Below are positions 1 to 7,120 of a DNA stretch of 21,355 nucleotides, piece by piece; the first letter of the stretch is position 1, and each line of letters starts with the position of its first letter. Both the position numbers and the translations under genes were made by a program. This DNA is from a virus. The notes under the pieces are model-generated. The model ran no database searches. It was given only the letters and a program-made list of their open reading frames with translations, and was not told the origin of the DNA. Location of the stretch: the IMG/VR virus record IMGVR_UViG_3300037325_000289, positions 1-21,355 of that record, one strand, 5' to 3'.

Positions 1-325
1 CGGCATGCGTGCGCCCGTCATACTCCGCGCCGGCGCTGACCAGATCCGGCCGGATGCGAACCTGTCCGCTCCCGAGCTCGACCACGTCGACACCATCGGT
101 CGCGCGCAGCGCGATCCAATAGGAGCCAGGCGTCCAAGCGCCGGTCACCGCCGGCGCGGCGCGCAAGCCCAGCACGCCGTCGACCACGGCCGCGGTCAGA
201 TCGATGGCGACAGGACCGCGCAGATGCGCGGTCACGGTCCAGGACGCCGCCGGATAATCGGGCAGCTCGAGCGGAACCGACAGCGTCAGGCCCGCGGTGA
301 TCTCGGATGGAAAATTGATCGCCAC
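1..325 (-). CDS. Phage protein downstream of terminase, 3' end outside window
   Basis: About 108 codons are visible before the window edge and the frame stays open. It begins with GTG (323-325), four bases beyond the TerL stop, behind a GGTGAGG Shine-Dalgarno-like stretch. The N-terminus reads VAINFPSEITAGLTLSVPLE and continues with alternating hydrophobic residues, threonines, prolines and glycines that suggest an all-beta fold. Its place directly after TerL fits a small head or head-tail joining protein, but I do not recognise a named family. The inference comes from position and composition only. Confidence 0.6.
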   Translation of the reverse strand, partial: MAINFPSEITAGLTLSVPLELPDYPAASWTVTAHLRGPVAIDLTAAVVDGVLGLRAAPAVTGAWTPGSYWIALRATDGVDVVELGSGQVRIRPDLVSAGAEYDGRTHA

Positions 326-329
326 AGCC

Positions 330-2294
330 TCACCATGAATTCACCCAGCCTTTGCGCGCGCGCTTGCGCGGGTCCACCCGTGGGGCGCGTTTTCGGGGTG
401 GCGGCGTGGGCTCATCATCGGGCAGGGCAGGCGCCGCATCCTCTGGCGGATTTCCCGGCGCCGGCTTGGGCGCGCCAGGGCGCGATCGGGCTGCAGCTGG
501 CGGAGCCGGCGCGGCGCCCGCAGGCTCCAGCGACACCAGCCGCGCGACAGAGCGCGCAATGTTGGGGTTCAGGATCTTGAGCGCGGCGTGCGCATAGACC
601 CGGCAGTCCAGCGCCTCGTTGCGATCGCGCGTCTTGTGCCACTCGCGAACCGGAAAGCCCTTGATGTAGCGGGTCACCAGCCGCTCCGCGGTCAGCTGGT
701 GGAACCATTCAGGCTCGCGGTCCGCTGGGAAATGCATGAAGCCCGGACCGGGCATCTCAATCCCGAGACGGCGCTGCAAGATCAGCTTCGCGTCGTCCAC
801 GCCGATCATGAACAGGTCGATCGCACGGCCGCGGCGGCCTGACTTTTTGCGGCTCGGCGCAGAGACGATCGGCCGACCCCAGCCGCCCATGCCTTTGATC
901 GCAAACACCCGCCGGCCGATCTTGCCGCGCGCGTATTCATAGGCGGCCTGCGTGTATCCCGATCGACCGCCGGTATCGAGGCACGCTGACACGATGCCGA
1001 GATGCGCGCCGCTCTCATGCCGCCAAGTTTGCGCCAGCAGATCGTCCAGCGCCGCCCAGACCTCGCCCGCCATCGGATCGCCCCAGAGCACATGATACTC
1101 GATCGACCAGCTTTCCTCGCCCAAGCCCCAGCCGACCACCTCGACCTCGAGGCGATCCTCCTGCATGTCGACGCCCGCCGTCAGGATGGCGGCGCCCTGC
1201 GGCGCCGGAGCGGCATATTCCTCGGTGCGCTTCATCAGCCCGAACGCATCAGCCTGCGCGCCCGCTTCCTCCCAGGTCTCCGCAAGCGAGACGTTGATGA
1301 ACGTCTGCATGTCGTTCGCGGCCTTCTTCTCGAGGAAGGATCGAACGATGTCGCGCAGAGGGCGAAAGCAGCTGTAGAGCTCGGAGAGGTGGTAGCTGGC
1401 GTGGCCGCGGAACGGACGCGACGCCACCCACGCCCCAGCGCGGATCGCAGCGATGCGCTCACCCTCGCGCCACAGCGCCCCGCATTCGGCGCAAGCATAG
1501 GCGGCAGTGTCGGGCAGGTGCTCGCCATCCTCCGCCTTGCTCCACCTCACGCCTTCCCAGCGCAAAGCCTGCCGCTCCCCGCAATGCGGACACGGCACAT
1601 GAAACCGGCGCTGGTCGCCCGCCTCATAGGCGCTTTCGATCCAGCTCGCGCCCTTGATCGTCGGGGTGGAGATGTCGAGAAGCAGCCGCTGGTCGCCGAA
1701 CGTCGCCGCGCGCTGCCAGAGAAGGTTGACCGGATGGCCCTCCTGCGTGCGGTCATAGCCATCCGTCTCGTCGCACAAGATGAAAGGCGCGGAGCGACCG
1801 CGCATGGTCTTCGGGCTCCCGGACCAGGCAAACATGATGAAGCCCCCGACATAGGACTTCATCTGCTGGTTGTTCACGCCCTCGCGGCCGCGCGGCTTGG
1901 CGATCAATCCCGAGAGCCGCTCGTTCGCATCGACCATCGGGTTGAACTTGGTCTCGAGCCACGTTTGCAGATCGCCTTGGCTGGGCTGCATCATGATCTG
2001 GGAGGTCGGGTTTTGATCGATCCGGAAGCCTTGCGCGCAGAGCCCGACCATGGTCTTGCCGACCTGCGCGCCCCACATCAGGGTCACACGGCTGCAAGCT
2101 GGATCGGACGTCATGTCCAGCGGCTCTCGCTGGTAGGGCGCGTTGTCAAAGCGGATCAGACCAGGGATCGCGTTGCCCTGCGGAATGTAGATCGAACGCT
2201 CGGCCCATTCGGATGGCTTCAGCCGCGGCGGAGGCGCGAAGGCGGCAAGGACCTCACGCGCGAGGCGCTGGATCGCCTGACTGATCGCCGCCAT
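330..2294 (-). CDS. Phage terminase large subunit, GpA family
   Basis: This is the ATPase-nuclease motor that packages phage DNA into the prohead. The 654-residue length matches lambda gpA-type TerL. The Walker A-like loop GAQVGKT is at residues 75-81 and the Walker B segment FILCDE at 171-176. A CPHC...CAEC four-cysteine cluster, probably a zinc ribbon, sits around residues 232-273. The acidic segments GVDMQEDRLEVE and ACLDTGG near residues 375-440 fit the RNase H-like nuclease domain. The C-terminus is a proline- and arginine-rich tail. The start has GGGAG nine bases upstream, and the gene's first 41 bases lie inside the 3' end of TerS, so the two are translationally coupled. Family confident; headful versus cos packaging cannot be read from this sequence. 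Confidence 0.95.
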   Translation of the reverse strand: MAAISQAIQRLAREVLAAFAPPPRLKPSEWAERSIYIPQGNAIPGLIRFDNAPYQREPLDMTSDPACSRVTLMWGAQVGKTMVGLCAQGFRIDQNPTSQIMMQPSQGDLQTWLETKFNPMVDANERLSGLIAKPRGREGVNNQQMKSYVGGFIMFAWSGSPKTMRGRSAPFILCDETDGYDRTQEGHPVNLLWQRAATFGDQRLLLDISTPTIKGASWIESAYEAGDQRRFHVPCPHCGERQALRWEGVRWSKAEDGEHLPDTAAYACAECGALWREGERIAAIRAGAWVASRPFRGHASYHLSELYSCFRPLRDIVRSFLEKKAANDMQTFINVSLAETWEEAGAQADAFGLMKRTEEYAAPAPQGAAILTAGVDMQEDRLEVEVVGWGLGEESWSIEYHVLWGDPMAGEVWAALDDLLAQTWRHESGAHLGIVSACLDTGGRSGYTQAAYEYARGKIGRRVFAIKGMGGWGRPIVSAPSRKKSGRRGRAIDLFMIGVDDAKLILQRRLGIEMPGPGFMHFPADREPEWFHQLTAERLVTRYIKGFPVREWHKTRDRNEALDCRVYAHAALKILNPNIARSVARLVSLEPAGAAPAPPAAARSRPGAPKPAPGNPPEDAAPALPDDEPTPPPRKRAPRVDPRKRARKGWVNSW

Positions 2295-2775
2295 CCGAAA
2301 TGTCTCCCTCGCTCGCTCCCCGCATCGCCATCTCGATCTCGCTGCGCAAGATCTCTTTGATTTCTTGCTCGGACTCTCGGCCGATCACTTGCGCTGCAAT
2401 CCGAGCAGGCGTGGCGCCCAAGAGGTGCGCGCGGATCACGCCGATGACCGCGCGCCAGGACCGCCTCACATCATCCGCCTCCAACAATTCACCCTTGCGC
2501 AGCGACGCGTCCATTTCCGCAAGATCAGCCTCGGCGCGGATCTTGCGGGTCTTCTCCGCATGATAATCCGCCTCTGGCCCGCGCGACGATTGACCGACGC
2601 TGCGCTCCTGCAGATATCGCACGTAGCCCTGAACAGCCGAGGCCAGATCATAGCGGCCCCGCTCCGATCGCGGGATCACGCCCTCCTTGGTCAGCTGCTG
2701 GACCCGCCGCTCGGTCAGGAGCAACAGCTTGGCGATCGTGCCGACAGGATAGGTGGGAGGGGTCGGTGGTTTCAT
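2254..2775 (-). CDS. Terminase small subunit, Nu1-like
   Basis: This 173-residue protein should be the DNA-recognition subunit that delivers phage DNA to TerL. Residues 9-45 read like a winged-helix/MerR-type HTH (VGTIAKLLLLTERRVQQLTK, then GVIPRS), which is the form of lambda Nu1. A charged, probably coiled-coil region with the segment ADYHAEKTRKIRAEADLAEM follows, as seen in Nu1 homologues, where the C-terminal part assembles with TerL. Its start overlaps the stop of the upstream DUF7220 gene (ATGA) and its end overlaps the TerL start by 41 bases. Position immediately before a GpA-type TerL supports the call. Confidence 0.88.
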   Translation of the reverse strand: MKPPTPPTYPVGTIAKLLLLTERRVQQLTKEGVIPRSERGRYDLASAVQGYVRYLQERSVGQSSRGPEADYHAEKTRKIRAEADLAEMDASLRKGELLEADDVRRSWRAVIGVIRAHLLGATPARIAAQVIGRESEQEIKEILRSEIEMAMRGASEGDISDGGDQSGDPAPRA

Positions 2776-2990
2776 CGCCGCGCTCCGACCGCCTCGAACA
2801 GACGCCGCAGGGCGTAGGAGCGCGCCAGGCTGACCACGGTGAACGCAGCCCCGATCGCGAGATGGGCGCCCAGATCAACCCGAACCCCGAACGCAGGAAA
2901 AATCGCGAGCTGCGCGAGCACCGCAACCACATAGCCGATCGCCACGTTTGCCAGAGCCTCAAGCGCAGACCATTTGCGGCTTTGCATCAT
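2772..2990 (-). CDS. DUF7220-family small membrane protein
   Basis: The 72-residue product has two hydrophobic stretches, about residues 11-33 (LANVAIGYVVAVLAQLAIFP) and 43-58, with a positively charged C-terminus. The pattern 'S..EA.ANV.IGY.VA...Q...FP.FG' is characteristic of the DUF7220 family of phage and prophage proteins, whose function is not known to me. It starts with an ATGA overlap on the PLD-like gene and ends with an ATGA overlap on TerS, so it belongs to the packaging operon. It is probably an inner-membrane protein. Family recognition is from memory of the motif. Confidence 0.75.
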   Translation of the reverse strand: MMQSRKWSALEALANVAIGYVVAVLAQLAIFPAFGVRVDLGAHLAIGAAFTVVSLARSYALRRLFEAVGARR

Positions 2991-3691
2991 TCCGCCTCCA
3001 GCTGCAGGAACACGAGCCCATCCGGATCGAACGCCGGGGTGGGCGCCGAACCCGCCCCCTCGTCGGTCTCGCTGAGGAACCGATCGAACACCGCCTCCAT
3101 GATCGAGCGGTTGTCGTTGCTGCGGCCGCTTTCCTCCCAGAGCGCGTCAAACCATTGCAGGTAGAAGCGCGAGACATCGCCATCATCACCGCCGGCATCG
3201 ACATCGAGGTCGAACTGCTCGGTCCGCAGGTTCTTGTTCAGGTTCATCGACATGCGCATCGCACAGCACCCGCGCGCGCCAGAGACGATGATGACCTTCG
3301 CGTGGACAGAGGCGCAGCGGAACGCATCCACGCCCGCCGCCTCGATCAGCGGGCCCGCGAACTTCGGGCTCTTCTCGAAGGTGCCGCGATCGAGCAAGAA
3401 CCGCAGCGAACGAATCGCGCCATTGTCCCTCAGCGCCCGCGCGCGCTGGACATCATAGATCCCGGTGGTCCACGTCGACACCGCCACATCCGCAGGACCA
3501 AGCTCCTGCACCATGTGCTCCAACGCGTCGATCGCGCTGAACTGGCCCGCGGTGATCCCGGTCACGCGCACGCCAGGCGAAAGCGGGCCGATCACATGCG
3601 CCGCAGTGCCAGTGCGGTGCGCCACGGGCCGAACACCGCCGGTCGCGCCACGAAGCGCACGCGCGCCGCCCTTCTTGATTTTGCCCCTCAC
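2987..3691 (-). CDS. Phospholipase D-like domain phage protein
   Basis: I place the start at GTG 3689-3691, which overlaps the stop of the methyltransferase (GTGA). This gives 234 residues; the frame is open further upstream, but that stretch lies inside the methyltransferase and reads as arginine/glycine-rich shadow. One HKD-type half-site is visible: H130-A-K132 in SVHAKVIIVS, then N150 and E158 in SMNLNKNLRTEQFDLD. A single HKD motif suggests a dimeric enzyme such as a Nuc-like nuclease or a PLD-like DNA-binding protein. A conserved-looking segment around TWTTGIYDVQRAR precedes it. Genes of this type often accompany ParB-methylase genes in alphaproteobacterial prophages, so a role in DNA processing near packaging is plausible. 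Substrate unknown. Confidence 0.75.
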   Translation of the reverse strand: MRGKIKKGGARALRGATGGVRPVAHRTGTAAHVIGPLSPGVRVTGITAGQFSAIDALEHMVQELGPADVAVSTWTTGIYDVQRARALRDNGAIRSLRFLLDRGTFEKSPKFAGPLIEAAGVDAFRCASVHAKVIIVSGARGCCAMRMSMNLNKNLRTEQFDLDVDAGGDDGDVSRFYLQWFDALWEESGRSNDNRSIMEAVFDRFLSETDEGAGSAPTPAFDPDGLVFLQLEAE

Positions 3692-5064
3692 CGCGCGCGC
3701 TCCGCCTTCACGGCCGAGAATGAAAGCCCGCCCTCGAGGGACGCCTCGCGCCCGCTGAACTCCTGCCACCGCTTGACGATCACGTCCGCAAATCGCGGAT
3801 CGAACTCCATCAGCCGCGCCTGCCGGCCGATCTTCTCGCAGGCGATCAGGGTCGTGCCCGATCCGCCGAACAGGTCCAGCACCAGGTCGCCGCGCTGGCT
3901 TGAATTTTTGAGCATGCCCAGCACCAAGCCCACCGGCTTCATGGTTGGATGAACCGCGCTGCGCCGGGGCTTTTCGGCGCGGATCACCGACGACACCAGC
4001 TCTTCGACGTGAAGGCTCTCGCCAGAAATCCGGATGGTCGCGCCGCCATTCTCGATCAGCACCGAGCCATCGGCACCGACCGAGATCGGCATATCGGCCG
4101 CTTGCATCACTGTGGTTTTCGCGCGGCCGCCGAACCATTTATGCGCCGCGCCGCGCTTCCAGCCATAGAGAATCGGCTCATGACGCCACTGGTAATCCTT
4201 CCGCCCAAGAACCAGAGAACTCTTCACCCAGACCAGAATTCCAGACAGCTTGAAGCCCACCGAACCGAACGCCTCCAGGAAGTTGAGAGCCTCGACGTCT
4301 GCATGCGAAACGTAGATCGGCGCACCCTCGCGCATCACCGCCGATGCCGAACTAAACGCGGCAAAGAGAAACGACTTGAATTCCTCATCCGCCATGTTGT
4401 CGTTTGCGATCTTCCCCGCCTTCGCTTCATACGCGACGTTGTAAGGCGGATCCGTCCAGCAGCAATCCATCAGCGCGCCGGCGCACAGCGCCTCGACCTG
4501 ATCGAGAATAGTGCTGTCGCCGCACATCAAACGATGATCGCCAAGCAACCAGATATCGCCCAGGCGAGAGACGTGCCGATCGGACGCGGGGTCCGGAGCG
4601 GCATCATCCTCGGTCAAACCTTCGGCCTCGACATCGCCCAAGAGCAGGGTCAGCTCGTCGCCTGAGAACCCCGTCAATCCGAGATCGAAGCCCGCCTCTT
4701 TCAACGATCCGAGCTCGAGCGCCAGCAGCTCGTCGTCCCACCCCGCGTTCAGCGCAATCTTATTGTCTGCAATCACATAGGCGCGGCGCTGGCTCTCGGA
4801 GAGATGCGACAAGCGGATGCACGGCACGATCTCCATCTTCAGGCGACGCGCGGCAAGCACACGGCCGTGGCCAGCGATGATCCCGGCTTCATGATCGATC
4901 AGAACAGGGTTGGTGAAACCGAACTCCTGGATCGACGCGGCGATCTGCTGGACCTGCGCCGCGCTGTGCGTGCGGCTGTTCCGGGCATATGGCGCCAGCG
5001 CGTCGACCGCGATCATTTCGACCGCAGAGGCAGAGACGATCGGACGCCTGTCAGGGTTGCCCAT
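3688..5064 (-). CDS. ParB-like domain fused to beta-class DNA methyltransferase
   Basis: This 458-residue protein has a ParB/sulfiredoxin-like N-domain at about residues 17-110, including the GHGR box (GIIAGHGRVLAA, 61-72) and the ADNK segment. The rest is an SAM-dependent amino-methyltransferase: catalytic DPPY at 205-208 and the SAM-binding FGGSGTT loop at about 399-405. Motif IV before motif I, with a target-recognition region between them, defines the beta class (CcrM-like order). It should methylate N6-adenine or N4-cytosine, and the recognition sequence cannot be deduced. ATG at 5064 is preferred because AAGGA lies about 11 bases upstream; a TTG at 5103 would add 13 residues. No restriction endonuclease is adjacent, so self-protection of phage DNA is the likely role. 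Confidence 0.92.
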   Translation of the reverse strand: MGNPDRRPIVSASAVEMIAVDALAPYARNSRTHSAAQVQQIAASIQEFGFTNPVLIDHEAGIIAGHGRVLAARRLKMEIVPCIRLSHLSESQRRAYVIADNKIALNAGWDDELLALELGSLKEAGFDLGLTGFSGDELTLLLGDVEAEGLTEDDAAPDPASDRHVSRLGDIWLLGDHRLMCGDSTILDQVEALCAGALMDCCWTDPPYNVAYEAKAGKIANDNMADEEFKSFLFAAFSSASAVMREGAPIYVSHADVEALNFLEAFGSVGFKLSGILVWVKSSLVLGRKDYQWRHEPILYGWKRGAAHKWFGGRAKTTVMQAADMPISVGADGSVLIENGGATIRISGESLHVEELVSSVIRAEKPRRSAVHPTMKPVGLVLGMLKNSSQRGDLVLDLFGGSGTTLIACEKIGRQARLMEFDPRFADVIVKRWQEFSGREASLEGGLSFSAVKAERAR

Positions 5065-5116
5065 ACGAAACGAAATCCTTTTTTTGAGCCACGCAGAAAT
5101 CAAATTCCGCGATCAT
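5051..5116 (-). CDS. Possible 21-residue leader peptide before the ParB-methylase
   Basis: A short frame MIAEFDFCVAQKKDFVSYGQP starts at ATG 5114-5116, three bases after a G-rich stretch, and ends 14 bases inside the ParB-methylase gene. The overlap and the close G-rich upstream sequence would suit a leader coupling translation to the downstream start. It has no recognisable family and might be chance. Confidence 0.25.
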   Translation of the reverse strand: MIAEFDFCVAQKKDFVSYGQP

Positions 5117-5118
5117 AA

Positions 5119-5141
5119 TCCCCCCACCGGGGGTCCCCCCC
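5119..5141. other. C/G-tract hairpin in the lysis-methylase gap
   Basis: The run CCCCCC ACC GGGGG TCCCCCCC can fold as a short G/C stem on either strand. It lies between Rz1 and the ParB-methylase. On the transcribed (minus) strand no U-tract follows, so it is a poor intrinsic terminator. It may only attenuate transcription or be compositional. Confidence 0.3.
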
Positions 5142-5177
5142 GAAAAGGACCCGCGCCATTTCGGGCGGGGCGCGGCC

Positions 5178-5417
5178 TCAGCGGCCGCCGGTCGGGCAGG
5201 CGGCATCGAGCACCGCGAGGAAGGTCGCGGCCTCCTCGCGGCTGCGCGCAGTGTCGAGGCGCGACCAGGTGGGCAGGGCGCGGCGCACCTCGCGGCACAC
5301 GGCCGCCGCCTCAATCCCCGTCCCGGAGGCGCCCATGCTCGCGCAGCTGCTCATCGACATTGCGATCAGGGCGAAGGTTATTTTCCCAAGCCACATCGAC
5401 CCGCGCCTGCATCCCAT
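5178..5417 (-). CDS. Rz1-like outer-membrane spanin lipoprotein
   Basis: The 79-residue frame begins with a lipoprotein signal: MGCRRGSMWLGK, a hydrophobic stretch TFALIAMSM, then a lipobox SMSSC with the cysteine at residue 25. Its first 107 bases overlap the end of the Rz-like gene in a different frame, the classic nested Rz/Rz1 layout. The ATG at 5417 has GGGAG seven bases upstream; an ATG at 5396 would still leave an intact signal. The mature lipoprotein (about 55 residues) would sit in the outer membrane and pair with the Rz-like inner-membrane spanin to fuse the membranes at the end of lysis. Few prolines are present compared with lambda Rz1, so the assignment relies on signal and overlap. 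Confidence 0.72.
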   Translation of the reverse strand: MGCRRGSMWLGKITFALIAMSMSSCASMGASGTGIEAAAVCREVRRALPTWSRLDTARSREEAATFLAVLDAACPTGGR

Positions 5418-5595
5418 CGACCCGCTCCCTCTCGTGCTCGTTGATGGCGGCCCGGCTGTCGCGCCGGCCCTCGCGCGCGCCGCGCCAGTAGAGGATGCGC
5501 CCGATGATGCCGGCAGCGACCAGCGCGGCCGCGGCGCGGCCCACCCAGCTGCCGCGCACCATCGACCACAGCGCGAAGAATGCGGAGGGGATCAT
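5311..5595 (-). CDS. Rz-like inner-membrane spanin
   Basis: Starting at ATG 5593-5595, which overlaps the endolysin stop (ATGA), the product is 94 residues. It has one N-terminal transmembrane segment at about 17-37 (VGRAAAALVAAGIIGRILYW) and then a highly charged helix rich in R, E and D (AREGRRDSRAAINEHERERVD) that suits a periplasmic coiled coil. This is the architecture of an i-spanin. The overlapping Rz1-like lipoprotein gene downstream supports the role: connecting inner and outer membranes for the last step of host lysis. A longer reading upstream lies inside the endolysin gene and is discarded. Confidence 0.72.
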   Translation of the reverse strand: MIPSAFFALWSMVRGSWVGRAAAALVAAGIIGRILYWRGAREGRRDSRAAINEHERERVDGMQARVDVAWENNLRPDRNVDEQLREHGRLRDGD

Positions 5596-6227
5596 TCGAC
5601 CACCCCGCGTCGTCCGAAGGCGCGCCACAGCACCACGCCCAGCGACACCAGCCCCAGGACGGTGAATGCGCCCGCCACCCAATGCTCGGGCAGCAGAGGC
5701 GCCATGTCAGACACCACCCGCTCAGCGGCCGTCACAGCGAGCGTGACGGCGCCGCCTTCCTTGAGGGCTTGGGTCTTGGGGCGCGCCATCTGTTCGGGCG
5801 CGAACCGAACCACACGCTCAGGGAATGGCTTTCCCCAGCTGGCGATGCCCTCGGTCCGATCATCGATGTGAACGAAGCCCTTGTGCGGATATGTGCCGAA
5901 GCTGGTGAACCCGACCATACGCGCCGCATCAAGCAAGACATGCGGGTCCACGTTGTCGACGCGAATGTCGAAGGCGCGCCCCAGCAAGTGCTGGCTGTGC
6001 TTCGCCCCGCCAACGCGCCGGTTGTGCTCCGGATCACGGTAGGCGCTGGTCACGATCAGCGGCACGCCAAGCCATTCTCGCAGCGCCTGCAGCTTGTCGA
6101 GCGAGGCGCATGACAGCTTGATCGAGCCGTCGCCCTTGGAGGCGAGCTCGGCAGGGCTGAAGTTGGTCCAGCGCCACGCGGAGGTTTCAACCGCCTTCCA
6201 GTGGCTCGCTTCGATCATTTCCATCAT
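5592..6227 (-). CDS. Peptidase M15-type endolysin with C-terminal membrane anchor
   Basis: This 211-residue protein should cleave peptidoglycan cross-bridges during lysis as a zinc D,D- or L,D-peptidase of the M15A family. Zinc ligands fit SQH80LLGRAFD87 and VH120ID, the S-x-H-x(2)-G-x-A-x-D ... H-x-D pattern of M15. The TSAYRDPEHN segment around residue 60-70 is also typical. A hydrophobic stretch near residues 183-203 (GAFTVLGLVSLGVVLW) predicts a C-terminal membrane segment, unusual for a lambda endolysin but common in alphaproteobacterial prophages. The start ATG overlaps the upstream stop (ATGA) and has GGAGG five bases ahead. Upstream is the small membrane protein, downstream the spanins. 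Confidence 0.88.
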   Translation of the reverse strand: MMEMIEASHWKAVETSAWRWTNFSPAELASKGDGSIKLSCASLDKLQALREWLGVPLIVTSAYRDPEHNRRVGGAKHSQHLLGRAFDIRVDNVDPHVLLDAARMVGFTSFGTYPHKGFVHIDDRTEGIASWGKPFPERVVRFAPEQMARPKTQALKEGGAVTLAVTAAERVVSDMAPLLPEHWVAGAFTVLGLVSLGVVLWRAFGRRGVVE

Positions 6228-6475
6228 CCGTCCCTCCGACACAGCATCCGCACCTCGGCGCGCATCTCGCGCACATCAGTCCGCACCTCGCCCAATGCAG
6301 CCCGATCCGCCGCGCGCAGGGCGTCGCGCCCCTCGATCTCGCGTTGCAGCATCTTGATCTGCTGCTCATTGGTCAGAACGCGGCGGATGACCCATCCGGT
6401 CGCCGAGACGGCCGCCACGACCAAAGACACGCCGATCGCCACCAATCCGGCTTCCAATCGTTCGCTAAAGCTCAT
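6224..6475 (-). CDS. Small membrane/coiled-coil protein of the lysis cassette, holin candidate
   Basis: The 83-residue product has one transmembrane segment at about 8-28 (AGLVAIGVSLVVAAVSATGW). A long charged helix (NEQQIKMLQREIEGRDALRA...) with heptad-like spacing follows, so it may oligomerise. It ends in an ATGA overlap with the endolysin gene and is the first gene of the lysis cassette, the usual place for a holin or an XhlA-like accessory protein. No signature proves holin activity. The start ATG has only a weak G-rich sequence upstream. Confidence 0.6.
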   Translation of the reverse strand: MSFSERLEAGLVAIGVSLVVAAVSATGWVIRRVLTNEQQIKMLQREIEGRDALRAADRAALGEVRTDVREMRAEVRMLCRRDG

Positions 6476-6528
6476 CAGGAAATCGCCCCATGTTTTGCAG
6501 TTTCAAAGGGATACTCGCGCGCCATTCT

Positions 6529-6945
6529 TCAAAACGCCTCTGGCGGATTTCCCGCGGCCAAGACCTTGCGAACCACGTCCTGAGCCGCCTCGACGCGTTC
6601 GGCGATTTCCGCCGAACTGAGCCCGGCGCGCGCAAGGGCGTGGATCACCCGATCCCGCCACGCCCGCGCGACATGGCTGCAATTGGACGGCTGCAGGATC
6701 TCGCCCCCGAACCACCTGCGCAGCTTCTCCGCGTCGTGCCAGCCCATGAGGCGCACCAGCGGGTGATCGACGGGCATCGTTTTGGGGATGTAGAGAACCC
6801 GGCGCCATGGGCGCGACCCGGAGCGCGGCAGGCTCCCGATCAGAAACAGCGTCCGCTCTCGGCCGATCACATCCGCGATCTCCTGCGCGCTTGGGTGGAG
6901 CGGCACAGGGCGCGATGGGCTGACGTGGATCATGCAGGCGCCCAT
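6529..6945 (-). CDS. Mor-like transcription activator family protein, probable late regulator
   Basis: The likely product is 138 residues from ATG 6943-6945; TTG or other starts slightly upstream cannot be excluded. The segment RRVLYIPKT (48-56) resembles the 'YIPK' strand of the Mu Mor/C activator family. The last 30 residues contain a helix-turn-helix pattern (AGLSSAEIAERVEAAQDVVR), where Mor/C also carries its DNA-binding helix. The gene is isolated by gaps on both sides: 175 bp with repeated palindromes before it and 53 bp after it. It immediately precedes the lysis and packaging genes, which fits an activator of late transcription. The family call is from motif and position and is moderate. 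Confidence 0.55.
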   Translation of the reverse strand: MGACMIHVSPSRPVPLHPSAQEIADVIGRERTLFLIGSLPRSGSRPWRRVLYIPKTMPVDHPLVRLMGWHDAEKLRRWFGGEILQPSNCSHVARAWRDRVIHALARAGLSSAEIAERVEAAQDVVRKVLAAGNPPEAF

Positions 6946-7002
6946 TCTCAGCAATGTCCCGACCTGCCTCCAGCTGAGCCCGGGTGGGCTGTTGCGGGGC
7001 TT

Positions 7003-7037
7003 TAGGGTTTTTTTTGTGGTGTGGTGTGGTGTCTTGT
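7003..7037. repeat. T8 tract and GTGGT short tandem repeat
   Basis: An eight-base T run (7008-7015) is followed by about three copies of GTGGT. On the leftward transcript this is a CACCA repeat followed by A8, just upstream of the Mor-like gene. It is low-complexity sequence, possibly an unstructured leader. Confidence 0.5.
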
Positions 7038-7065
7038 AGGTGCGCAACAGTTTTTGGAGGTGTTG

Positions 7066-7111
7066 CAAACTGTTGCGCGCAACAGTTTCAAACTGTTGCG
7101 CGCAACAGTTT
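7066..7111. repeat. Two tandem copies of a 23-bp unit containing a perfect 22-bp palindrome
   Basis: The unit CAAACTGTTGCGCGCAACAGT plus TT occupies 7066-7088 and is repeated without change at 7089-7111. Within each unit, 7067-7088 and 7090-7111 are perfect palindromes (half-site AAACTGTTGCG). A further half-site, GCGCAACAGTTT, is at 7042-7053. The 23-bp period puts the sites about two helical turns apart, as expected for cooperative protein binding. They lie between the DUF1376 gene and the Mor-like gene, so an operator, a replication element or a processing hairpin in the leftward transcript are all possible. Confidence 0.8.
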
Positions 7112-7120
7112 CGAGAGGGG

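Noticed and set aside
5-580. Long plus-strand frames antisense to terminase and to the other minus-strand genes (also 1002-2360 and 2948-3952)
   Set aside because: They are compositional shadows of GC-rich genes on the other strand, arginine/proline/histidine-rich, without ribosome sites or motifs.
3692-4138. N-terminal extension of the PLD-like frame
   Set aside because: It lies wholly inside the methyltransferase gene, is arginine/glycine-rich, and a coupled GTG start (GTGA) exists at 3691.
5119-5141. Intrinsic terminator after the lysis genes
   Set aside because: The G/C stem has no U-tract on the transcribed strand; listed only as a hairpin.
7042-7111. CRISPR-like array from the repeated palindromes
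   Set aside because: The units are directly adjacent with no spacers and there are only two full copies.
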